A stretch of 64,000 bases of DNA. Source: CAZZEX01 sp964653285. Lineage in GTDB: Bacteria; Chloroflexota; Anaerolineae; B4-G1. Each line of letters opens with the position of its first letter. The first letter of the stretch is position 1. The translations under genes were made by a program, and so were the position numbers. Location of the stretch: assembly GCA_964653285.1 (NCBI GenBank), contig CAZZEX010000015.1, positions 4,432 through 68,431 on the forward strand. Reading direction: 5' to 3'. Of the stretch, positions 31,671-39,763 are shown in pieces. The notes below the pieces were generated by a model. That model was not told where the DNA came from. It searched no databases and worked only from the letters and a program-made list of their open reading frames with translations.

Positions 31671-32681
31671 TCACCTCCTCCGCTTGCGCAACTGATCGAG
31701 CATGATGGCCACCACGATGACCAGCCCCTGCACCACCTGCAACCAGTAGGCGGAAATTCCTACGAGCACCAGGCCATTGCGCAGCACCTGCATGATGGCC
31801 GCGCCAAAGAGTACGCCAAGGATAGTGCCCTCACCCCCCATCAGGCTGGTTCCTCCCACCACTGCAGCGGCGATGACGTCCAGCTCGTAAGATTGCGCTG
31901 CCGTTGGTGCCGCCACGCCCAGGCGGGCGGTCATGAGTATCCCTCCAATGGCGGTCAAGAAGCCGCAGAGGGAGTAAACCATGATCTTGACCCGGTCCGT
32001 GTTAATGCCGGAAAGAGCAGTGGCCGTCTCGTTGCCCCCCAAGGCATAAATGCGATAACTCCACACCGTGCGCGTGAGGAAAATAGACGTGATTACGCCA
32101 AAGACGAGCATAAAGATGAGCGGAAAGGGAACTCCCATGCCGGCAATAGGGATGTCGTACTGACCCAGATTGCGGAAGGCCTGCGGCAGATCGCGCACTG
32201 GCCAGCCACCGGTCAAACCGTAGCACAGGCCCCGCGCCATAAACATCATGCCCAAGGTGGCGATGAAAGGGGGCAACCTGCCCTTGGTGATCATCAGGCC
32301 GTTGAGGAATCCGGCGACGAGCCCTGTCAACAACCCACCCACCACTGCCACGGGGACGCTGACCCCGCGAACCAACAACATAGCACTGGCCAGACCGGAT
32401 ATACCCATCACCGAACCGACCGAAAGATCAATGCCGGCTGTGATAATCACCATGCATTGTCCGAAGGCGCTGATGGCGATCCACGAGAAGGCCCGCAAGA
32501 TGTTGAAGATATTGGTGCTGGTGAGAAAAGTATCCGTGTATAGAGATAGCCCCACACCCATGGCGAGCAAAATCAGGAAAACGCCAAACTCTGGCCTGCC
32601 GACAATGTCCCGCCAGTTTGTCCCACGAGGCTGCACCATGGCGCCTGTGCTCCCTCCCTGTGCCGGTTTCACACTGCTCAT
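31671..32681 (-). CDS. Sugar ABC transporter permease, set 1 (XylH/RbsC type)
   Basis: A 336-aa membrane protein of the BPD_transp_2 family with about ten helices. Typical segments: MVIITAGIDLSVGSVMGISG, LPPFIATLGMMFMARG, ALGGNETATALSGINTDRVK and VVGGTSLMGGEGTILG. It forms the channel for a pentose or related monosaccharide. The ATG overlaps the stop of the ATPase gene by four bases. A second permease of the same family lies at 38110-39180. Confidence 0.9.
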   Translation of the reverse strand: MSSVKPAQGGSTGAMVQPRGTNWRDIVGRPEFGVFLILLAMGVGLSLYTDTFLTSTNIFNILRAFSWIAISAFGQCMVIITAGIDLSVGSVMGISGLASAMLLVRGVSVPVAVVGGLLTGLVAGFLNGLMITKGRLPPFIATLGMMFMARGLCYGLTGGWPVRDLPQAFRNLGQYDIPIAGMGVPFPLIFMLVFGVITSIFLTRTVWSYRIYALGGNETATALSGINTDRVKIMVYSLCGFLTAIGGILMTARLGVAAPTAAQSYELDVIAAAVVGGTSLMGGEGTILGVLFGAAIMQVLRNGLVLVGISAYWLQVVQGLVIVVAIMLDQLRKRRR

Positions 32682-34243
32682 GCCCCTGCTCCTTTCGGAT
32701 TCTCGTTCACGATGGTATCGCTTACCTCACCGCTGGCGTAAGCCATGATTTTCTCCTGGGTCGCCTCGGCACGGTCCAGGATAGCCGCAACCCGCCCCTC
32801 TGCCATCACCAGGATGCGGTCGCTCATGCCCAGGATCTCCGGCAATTCCGACGAGATCATAATGATCCCCATTCCGGCCTGGGCCAACTGGCTCATCAGC
32901 GCATGTACCTCGGCCTTGGCCCCCACGTCAATCCCCCGCGTCGGCTCGTCCATGATGAGCACATTGGGCTGTGAGGCCAGCCACTTGGCAAGCACCACCT
33001 TTTGCTGATTGCCGCCGGAAAGGAACATGGCCTTCTGCTGTAAGTGAGGCGTGCGGATGTTCAGCTTGTCCACATAGTCCTGGGCTGTGTTATGGAGGCC
33101 ACGCCGATCTATCCAGCCTGCCCGAGAGTAGTTATCGAGTGTGGGTAAGACGATGTTCTCCTGTACTGGCAGTTTGAGCACCAGCCCCTGTGTACCCCGA
33201 TCCTCAGGCACGAATCCCAGGCCAGCCTCCACCGCGTCAACAGGTGAATTGATGCGAACCGGACTCCCGTCAATGCAGATTGAGCCCTTGTCCATCCGAT
33301 CTATACCGAAAAGCAAGTGGGCCGTCTCCGTACGACCGGCCCCCACCAGCCCGGCGAAGCCCAGGATTTCCCCTCGTCGCAGGGTGAAACTCACGTCTTC
33401 CACCACGCCCCGGCGGGTGAGTCCCCGTACTTCCAGAAGAGGCTCACCGATCTCAGCCTCCACTTTGCGGAACATGTCCGTCAGTTCCCGCCCCACCATC
33501 AGGCGAATGACCTTTTCAGGCGTGGCTTCGTTGATGGACATACTGCCTACCCGCCGCCCGTCTCGTAGTACCATCACCCGGTCGGCAATGCGGAAAACCT
33601 CTTCCAGGCGATGAGTGATAAAGATAATGGCAATGCCTTGTTCCTTGAGTGTGCCAACAATCTCGAACAGAGTCTCTACCTCGTCCTCGCCCAGCGCTGA
33701 TGTCGGCTCGTCCATGATGATGATGCGAGCATCCACCGCCAGCGCCTTGGCAACCTCCACCATTTGCTGTTGGGCCACGGAGAGATCGCAGATCAGGGCC
33801 GTGGCGGGCACTCGTGCGCCTACGCGATCCAAGTGCTCTCGTGCTTCCCGTTCCATGCGGCGACGGTCCACAAAGTTCAAGAACCGCCCCAGCCCTCGCT
33901 GCCGTGGCTCGCGGGCGATAAAGATGTTCGCCGCCGCGCTCTGGTTCGGAGTAAGGTTGAATTCCTGATAAATGATGGCAATACCCAATTGCTGAGCGTG
34001 ATGAGGGCTCTCAATTTCCGTTTCATGGCCGTGCAGGAAGATACGTCCTGCGTCCCTGCGGTACGCGCCACAGAGAATCTTCATCAGGGTGGACTTGCCA
34101 GCGCCGTTTTCGCCGACCAGCGCCGCCACTTCTCCGGCCGCCACTGCAAAGTCCACGTTATCCAGCGCCTGCACACCAGGGAAGGCCTTGGAAATGCTCT
34201 CCATACGCAGTATTATCTCTTGCTCGTTCTCGTTCCCATTCAA
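32678..34243 (-). CDS. Sugar ABC transporter ATPase, set 1 (XylG/MglA type)
   Basis: A 521-aa protein with two ABC domains. Domain 1 has Walker A GENGAGKST and Walker B IIIMDEPTSALG with signature DLSVAQQQ; domain 2 has a degenerate P-loop, GLVGAGRTE, signature LSGGNQQKV and LIMDEPTRGIDVG, as usual in this family. It starts at a TTG with AGGAGG before it. About half a kilobase-scale similarity to the ATPase at 36498 shows a duplication. It energises permease 1. Confidence 0.92.
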   Translation of the reverse strand: MNGNENEQEIILRMESISKAFPGVQALDNVDFAVAAGEVAALVGENGAGKSTLMKILCGAYRRDAGRIFLHGHETEIESPHHAQQLGIAIIYQEFNLTPNQSAAANIFIAREPRQRGLGRFLNFVDRRRMEREAREHLDRVGARVPATALICDLSVAQQQMVEVAKALAVDARIIIMDEPTSALGEDEVETLFEIVGTLKEQGIAIIFITHRLEEVFRIADRVMVLRDGRRVGSMSINEATPEKVIRLMVGRELTDMFRKVEAEIGEPLLEVRGLTRRGVVEDVSFTLRRGEILGFAGLVGAGRTETAHLLFGIDRMDKGSICIDGSPVRINSPVDAVEAGLGFVPEDRGTQGLVLKLPVQENIVLPTLDNYSRAGWIDRRGLHNTAQDYVDKLNIRTPHLQQKAMFLSGGNQQKVVLAKWLASQPNVLIMDEPTRGIDVGAKAEVHALMSQLAQAGMGIIMISSELPEILGMSDRILVMAEGRVAAILDRAEATQEKIMAYASGEVSDTIVNENPKGAGA

Positions 34244-34328
34244 TGACGCCTCCTCATTATTGGTACTGTCGGACGATTAGGATACCTCACTTTGGCGGAA
34301 AACACAAGAGGCTTACAGCTACCCAATG

Positions 34329-34363
34329 AGGTTGGCGAGAGACCTTGTGTCTCTCGCCAACCT
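34329..34363. terminator. 15-bp hairpin between binding-protein and ATPase genes
   Basis: AGGTTGGCGAGAGAC (34329-34343) and GTCTCTCGCCAACCT (34349-34363) pair perfectly around five bases. It lies after the stop of the double binding-protein gene and before the set 1 ATPase. It has no U-tract on the minus strand, so partial termination or 3' protection of the upstream message is more likely than full termination. Confidence 0.7.
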
Positions 34364-34385
34364 TGTACTTGAACCTCAGCGATAG

Positions 34386-36359
34386 TTAATCCAAGCACTC
34401 GTATGCGTCAGGCAGTGGTTTGGTGAAGTCGCTGGTGGCCCACATGTCGGCCATGGCGTCCACGTTGCACTCGGTGACGAGGTCCATGCCGGAATCGGTC
34501 CAGTCGTCGTAGCGGGTGCCCTTCACGATGTAGTCGTAGATCATCTGCACCGTGTCGTAGCCCCAGCCCCAGTACTTCTGGCCGACCAGACCCTGCAAGT
34601 AGCCGTCCTGCAAGAACTCTAGCTCCACCGGCAGGGTGTCAAAGGCGATGGTGACCAGTCCCTTGTTCAGCGCCGCGTCCTCCCACAACGGCATGGAACC
34701 CCGTTCGGCGAACAGCGGCCACAGGCCGACGAGGAACCAGCCGTCCAGGTCTGGATGGGCCTGCATCGTCTCTTCGATCACCTGCACGCCCAGGTTGATG
34801 TCGTCGTTGCAGTAGACGGTGGCGACGATCTCGATGCCGGGATAGCCAGCCACGCCATCCTGGAAGCCACGGATGCGCTCCTCCAGGTTGAAGGCCCCAG
34901 GCACGCCGGTGAGCAGAGCTACCTTTCCGCTCTCACCCATGAAGCGCACCAGCAGGTCAGCGGCGGCCTTGCCGCCCTCGTAGTTGTCCACGCCCAGGTA
35001 GGTGAAGCGCTCGCTGTCGGGCGAGTCTGAGTCCCAGGCCATGACCGGGATGCCGGCGGCGACAGCCTTGTTGATGGGGTCCTCGCAAGCCGTGGGGTCG
35101 TTGCAGGAGATGCCGATGGCATTCACGCCCTTGGCAACGACGTCCTCCACTACCCGCGCCTGCTCGGCCGCGTCGGAGGCCACGGAGCCGACGTAGAGCA
35201 CTTCTACGTCCGCGCCAGCCGCCGTCAACTCCTCTGCCTTCTTGAAGGCTCCATCCCGCCCCACCTCGAACACGGGGTTGTTCAGCGCCTTCGGAATCCA
35301 GGCGATCGTCAGCTTCTCCGGCGCTGCGACGGTGGGCGGCTCCCAGCCCTCGGTGTCCCACTCGTGGGGGATGCCCTTGGTGTCCAGGCCAGCCTCGTAC
35401 TCTTTGAGGGTGGCAGGTGTGATGACGTCCACGCCGGTGTCAATGATGCCATCCACCACACCCATCTCGGATATAGCCGCGTCCTCGCCCTTCGTGGCGA
35501 TCAGGTAGATGAGTTGCACCGACTTGTAGCCCATGTCGAACTCGCGCTGAGCTACCGTAGCGTCAATCACGCCCTCCTTGATGCCATTGATGATGTCGGT
35601 GGTCGCGTCGAAGCTGACCAGCCTGGTCTGCCCCACCCGGCCGGCTTCCTTGATGGCGGTTGCCCAGGCGGGGCCGTTGTAGGCGTAGACCCCAAAGGCC
35701 CCGGCCAGGTCCGGGTTGGCGGATAGCACCGAGTTGGCCAGATCCAAGGCGCGGGCCGCATCCTCCTTGTCGTTCACCGGCTCCAGGGTCTCGATACCGG
35801 TGCCCGCGATGGCGTCCAGGAAGCCATCGGTGCGCTGCAAGGCGTTCAGAGCAGTGTCAGAGCCACGGCCGATGCCCACCGTGCCGCCGCCCGGCAGCAG
35901 TGCCTTCATCGCCTCGCCTGCCGTCTGGCCGGCCGAGTAGTTGTCGGTGCCGATGTAGACCAGCGACACGGAGTCATCTACGGGCGGTGTGTCGAGCGTG
36001 GTGACGATGATGCCCGCGTCGGCTGCCTTCTTCATCACCGGCTCCAGGGCATCGGGATCCGAAGGTGCGATGGCGATGCCGGTCACGCCCTGGGCGATGT
36101 AGGTCTCCATCGTCTCGATCTGCTTGGCCACGTCCTCCTGGGGCGGAACGAAGAAGATGGCTTGGTCTCCACTCAGCCCCAGGTCCTTGCCTGCTGCCGC
36201 CACGCCCTTCTCCACGTTGCTCCAGTAGGGATGCACCGACTTGCCGATGACGACCACCCGAAAGTCCTCGGCCGCTGGTTCAGGCGTTGCCTTTGGGGCG
36301 CACGACGCCACCAGAGCCACAACCAGGGTTGCGACCAGTAGCAAATTTAGCCGTTTCAT
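34386..36359 (-). CDS. Two fused periplasmic sugar-binding domains (lipoprotein)
   Basis: A 657-aa protein. A signal ending in LVASC anchors it as a lipoprotein. Residues about 33-325 are one Periplasmic_binding_4 domain (RVVVIGKSVHPYWSNVEKGV, YIGTDNYSAGQTAGEAM, VSFDATTDIINGIKEG); after a linker, residues about 347-655 are a second one (LTIAWIPKALNNPVFEVGRDG, YLGVDNYEGGKAAADLL, IAFDTLPVELEFLQDG). Single-domain proteins of this class have about 320 aa, so this is an in-frame fusion. It lies between the two ATPase/permease sets. AGGAGG precedes the ATG. Confidence 0.88.
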   Translation of the reverse strand: MKRLNLLLVATLVVALVASCAPKATPEPAAEDFRVVVIGKSVHPYWSNVEKGVAAAGKDLGLSGDQAIFFVPPQEDVAKQIETMETYIAQGVTGIAIAPSDPDALEPVMKKAADAGIIVTTLDTPPVDDSVSLVYIGTDNYSAGQTAGEAMKALLPGGGTVGIGRGSDTALNALQRTDGFLDAIAGTGIETLEPVNDKEDAARALDLANSVLSANPDLAGAFGVYAYNGPAWATAIKEAGRVGQTRLVSFDATTDIINGIKEGVIDATVAQREFDMGYKSVQLIYLIATKGEDAAISEMGVVDGIIDTGVDVITPATLKEYEAGLDTKGIPHEWDTEGWEPPTVAAPEKLTIAWIPKALNNPVFEVGRDGAFKKAEELTAAGADVEVLYVGSVASDAAEQARVVEDVVAKGVNAIGISCNDPTACEDPINKAVAAGIPVMAWDSDSPDSERFTYLGVDNYEGGKAAADLLVRFMGESGKVALLTGVPGAFNLEERIRGFQDGVAGYPGIEIVATVYCNDDINLGVQVIEETMQAHPDLDGWFLVGLWPLFAERGSMPLWEDAALNKGLVTIAFDTLPVELEFLQDGYLQGLVGQKYWGWGYDTVQMIYDYIVKGTRYDDWTDSGMDLVTECNVDAMADMWATSDFTKPLPDAYECLD

Positions 36360-36497
36360 GTTACTTTACCTCCTTTAGGTATTCTGTAAGTAGCGGACCT
36401 TTTCTCAAACAGTGTCTCTGTCACGCACGAAACTTTTTCCTTGCATCACCTCCCTTCTCGAGTTACTCGGCGGACCTGGTTTCTCTTTACGTCGGTT

Positions 36498-38057
36498 CTA
36501 CGTTGCCGATGCCGCCGCATTCGGTGTCAGGTATGTGGTGTCATTATCTATCTTCTCACCACTGGCATACGCCATAATAATCTCTTGGGTGGCCTCCGCT
36601 CGGTCCAGAACGGTGGCCACTCGTCCCTCTGACATGACCAGGATGCGGTCGCTCATTCCCAGGATCTCGGGCAATTCCGACGAGATCATGATGATTCCCA
36701 CGCCATCCTGAGCTAACCGGCTCATCAAGGCGTGTACCTCGACCTTGGCTCCTACGTCAATCCCCCGCGTGGGCTCGTCCATGATCAACATGCGGGGCTG
36801 TGAGGCCAGCCATTTGGCGACCACGGTCTTTTGTTGGTTGCCTCCGGAAAGGAACATGGCCTTCTGCTGTAGGTGAGTGGTGCGGACGTTCAGTTTGTCC
36901 ACGTATTCCTGGGCGGTTTTGCGCAGGCCCAGGCGATCCAGCCACGCGCCCAGGCGAGTGTGGCGATCAAGCGTGGGCAGCACGATATTCTCCAACACAG
37001 ACAGCCTGAGTATCAGTCCCTGATTACTGCGGTCTTCGGGCACAAACCCTATGCCGGCCGCCAGCGCATCACTGGGTGATTCGATCTTGACCCGCTTTCC
37101 TTCAACATAGATCTCGCCAGTATCCTTGGGATCAGCACCAAAGAGCAATCGTGCTGTCTCCGTGCGGCCAGCGCCCACCAATCCGGCGAAGCCCAGGATC
37201 TCCCCGCGTCGTAGGGTGAAACTTACGTCCTCCACCACGCCACGACGGGCAAGTCCCCGCGCTTCCAATAGAGGCGTCCCGATTTCCACCTTCTCCTTGT
37301 GGAAAAGGTCCCCTAACTCACGCCCTACCATCAGTTGAATGATCTTGTCGGGCGTTGCTTCCTCGATGGGCATGCTACCTACTCTCGCTCCGTCTCGCAG
37401 CACCACCACCCGGTCGGCGATGCGAAAAACCTCCTCCAGTCTATGGGTGATGAAAATGACACCGATACCTTGCCCCTTGAGCGTCTCGACGATCTCGAAC
37501 AGCGTCCCCACCTCGTCCTCACCCAGCGCCGAGGTCGGCTCGTCCATAATGATGATACGCGCGTCTACTGCCAGGGCTTTGGCAATTTCTACCATCTGTT
37601 GCTCGGCCACGGAGAGATCCTGAACCAGCGTCGCGGCGGATGTGCGCGCGCCGACCTTGACCAGATACCCCTGGGCTTCGCGCTCCATGCGACGACGGTC
37701 CACGAAAAGACGGCCCAAGCCCGACCGTCGTGGCTCCCGGGCCATAAAGATGTTCGCAGCTCCACTCTGGTTCGGGGCCAGGTTGAACTCCTGATAGATG
37801 ATGGCAATACCCAATTGTTGAGCATGGTGGGGGTTGCTAATATCCACTTCCTGGCCGTTCACAAAGATGCGCCCTGCATCCTTGCGGTAAGCACCGGAGA
37901 GGACTTTCACCAACGTAGACTTGCCAGCGCCGTTTTCGCCGACCAGGGCCAATACCTCCCCAGGCGCTAAGTCAAGATCCACGTCAGCCACTGCCTGCAC
38001 ACCCGGGAAGGCCTTGGAGATGTTTTCCATTCGCAGTATCGAATCTTGTTCGCTCAA
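36498..38057 (-). CDS. Sugar ABC transporter ATPase, set 2 (XylG/MglA type)
   Basis: A 519-aa protein with two ABC domains. Start chosen at TTG 38057 because GGGAGGA lies seven bases before it and the N-terminus (LSEQDSILRMENISKAFPG) then matches the paralogue at 34243; the frame to 38147 overlaps the permease gene. Domain 1: GENGAGKST, IIIMDEPTSALG; domain 2: GLVGAGRTE, LSGGNQQKTV, LIMDEPTRGIDVG. Works with the permease at 38110. Confidence 0.92.
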   Translation of the reverse strand: MSEQDSILRMENISKAFPGVQAVADVDLDLAPGEVLALVGENGAGKSTLVKVLSGAYRKDAGRIFVNGQEVDISNPHHAQQLGIAIIYQEFNLAPNQSGAANIFMAREPRRSGLGRLFVDRRRMEREAQGYLVKVGARTSAATLVQDLSVAEQQMVEIAKALAVDARIIIMDEPTSALGEDEVGTLFEIVETLKGQGIGVIFITHRLEEVFRIADRVVVLRDGARVGSMPIEEATPDKIIQLMVGRELGDLFHKEKVEIGTPLLEARGLARRGVVEDVSFTLRRGEILGFAGLVGAGRTETARLLFGADPKDTGEIYVEGKRVKIESPSDALAAGIGFVPEDRSNQGLILRLSVLENIVLPTLDRHTRLGAWLDRLGLRKTAQEYVDKLNVRTTHLQQKAMFLSGGNQQKTVVAKWLASQPRMLIMDEPTRGIDVGAKVEVHALMSRLAQDGVGIIMISSELPEILGMSDRILVMSEGRVATVLDRAEATQEIIMAYASGEKIDNDTTYLTPNAAASAT

Positions 38058-38109
38058 CCGCGTCCTCCCTACCACTCTTCTGCCAAGTTGACCATCTCCA
38101 GGACAGCCT

Positions 38110-39180
38110 CTAAGCCTGGCTGGAGAACCACTTCTTCCAGAAGTCAAACCTGCCGCCGCGGCGTACCGTATCGTAGACCACCGCTACGACCAACACGGTT
38201 CCCAGAATAACATCTTGTACGTATGAAGAGATATTCAGCACCACCATGCCGTTCTGCATGACGCCCATAATGGCTGCCCCCAGGATCGCGCCGAGCACGG
38301 TGCCCTCGCCGCCCATCAGGCTCGTCCCGCCGATGACCGCCGCGGCAATCGCCCACAGCTCGTAGGCGCTGCCTACGACAGGTGTTCCCTGGCCTAGCCG
38401 AGATGCCAGGATCACGCCCGTCAGCGCAGCGAGGAACCCGCTGGTCGCGTAACAGAAAATGCGCACCCGGTCTACGTTCACGCCAGATAGTCGAGCAGCC
38501 TCGATGTTGCCGCCGACGGCGTAGATACGATACCCCAACGGAGTGCGGTTGAGGATGAGAGAGACGATGACGGCAATACCAAGCAAGACCAGGAAGGAGA
38601 TAGGAATCGCCCCTAGTAGATTCTCTGCCCTGTCCAGGCCCAGAACCGCGGCCAAGTTCCCCTGTCCCAAAATAAGAAAAGGATGCCCGGACTCAAAGAC
38701 CTGGGGATATCCCCGGGTGATGTTGGCCGCCAACCCGCGTGCAATCAAGTAGGTACCCAGGGTAATGATAAACGGTGGAATCTCTAGCTTGGTGACAAAC
38801 AGGCCATGCCAGACGCCAATCAGTGTCCCCACCACCAGCGTAATCAATATGGCAGGGACGATGTCTATAGGCGGTATGGTTCCAATCCCCTTGAGCATCA
38901 TCCAGGCAGTGATCACACCGGTAAAGGCGACCATAGAACCGACGCTCAAATCAATGCCACCGGTAACAATGATCAAGACCTCGCCCATAGCCAGCATCCC
39001 GAACGTGGCGATAAACCGCATGATCACGGCCAGATTAGCTGGCTTGACAAAAATGTCCGGACGCCTCCAGTAGAAGAACAGACAAAGTAGAAAGAAGGCC
39101 ACCAGCACATTCAGCTCACGGAACCGCCCCAACTTGATCCAGAGTTTCGGTTTTCCTGGGCTTTGATCGGTTTTCGTCAT
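38110..39180 (-). CDS. Sugar ABC transporter permease, set 2 (RbsC type)
   Basis: A 356-aa membrane protein of the BPD_transp_2 family with about ten helices (VLIIVTGGIDLSVGSMVAFTG, IPPFIITLGTYLIARG, VGGNIEAARLSGVNVDRVRI, IGGTSLMGGEGTVLG). ATG 39180 is preferred because GGAGG precedes it; the frame extends to 39201. It is the first gene of the transporter-xylAB operon. No clear promoter is visible upstream; two short repeats are. Confidence 0.9.
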   Translation of the reverse strand: MTKTDQSPGKPKLWIKLGRFRELNVLVAFFLLCLFFYWRRPDIFVKPANLAVIMRFIATFGMLAMGEVLIIVTGGIDLSVGSMVAFTGVITAWMMLKGIGTIPPIDIVPAILITLVVGTLIGVWHGLFVTKLEIPPFIITLGTYLIARGLAANITRGYPQVFESGHPFLILGQGNLAAVLGLDRAENLLGAIPISFLVLLGIAVIVSLILNRTPLGYRIYAVGGNIEAARLSGVNVDRVRIFCYATSGFLAALTGVILASRLGQGTPVVGSAYELWAIAAAVIGGTSLMGGEGTVLGAILGAAIMGVMQNGMVVLNISSYVQDVILGTVLVVAVVYDTVRRGGRFDFWKKWFSSQA

Positions 39181-39214
39181 CTCGTTGCCTCCGACACTCA
39201 AGGATGGTTCAGTT

Positions 39215-39340
39215 CCTTCAGCAAGCTCAGGACAGGACTACGTCAGGAGTTAGGCCTGCGCGGCGTGTGCGGCTGTCGCTGACCAGTTCGCTTTGTCGTA
39301 GCTTCTATGGTTTTCATTCCTTCGGCAAGCTCAGGACAGG
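39215..39340. repeat. Two copies of a 22-bp CTTCGGCAAGCTCAGG-type repeat
   Basis: CCTTCAGCAAGCTCAGGACA.. (39215-39236) and CCTTCGGCAAGCTCAGGACA.. (39319-39340) flank about 80 bp without a gene. Related copies lie at 6467-6488, 7161-7183, 22832-22851, 51447-51469 and 51589-51634. Confidence 0.65.
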
Positions 39341-39376
39341 TTGCGATGCCATCAGGTTTCACTCCCTGGTCAAGAA

Positions 39377-39751
39377 TCAAAGCATAGGGAGCATAGGTTC
39401 TCGTAGTATGTCGTCCAGCACCAACGCAACGGCACCCATCACGCAGGCGTCTGCGCCGTGGGCCGAAGCGGCTACTTCGACGATCTCGCGGGATCGCTCC
39501 AACGCGTGTTCCCGTACTGTCTCTTCAATCACGGGCAACAAAAAAGGACTTGCTAGACTCAAGGCTCCGCCCAAGACCACCATTTCTGGATTGAATGTAT
39601 TCACCAGGTTACTGATGCCTATGCCTAACTGGACGCCGACTTCTTCCAGCGCTGTCCGAGCTATGGGATCGCCGGCTTGGGCAGCCTGGACCACGACGCC
39701 CACGGTCCACAGGCCAAAGGTGAACTTGTGTTCAGGTTTGGGTTCGTACAT
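39377..39751 (-). pseudogene. Recombination scar: xylA start fused to ROK repressor end
   Basis: The first 18 codons (MYEPKPEHKFTFGLWTVG) match the start of xylose isomerase; from VVVQAAQAGDPIARTALEE on, the frame is almost identical to the last 106 residues of the ROK repressor at 48902-50134. The nucleotide match to the rok gene runs from about 39369 to 39704 (48893-49229). The N-terminus differs from the xylA at 30311 (MYEPK, not MSDCYQPK), so it comes from another xylA copy. A 124-aa product would have no DNA-binding or ATP-binding part. Confidence 0.8.
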
Positions 39752-39763
39752 CGAAGGTTCTCC

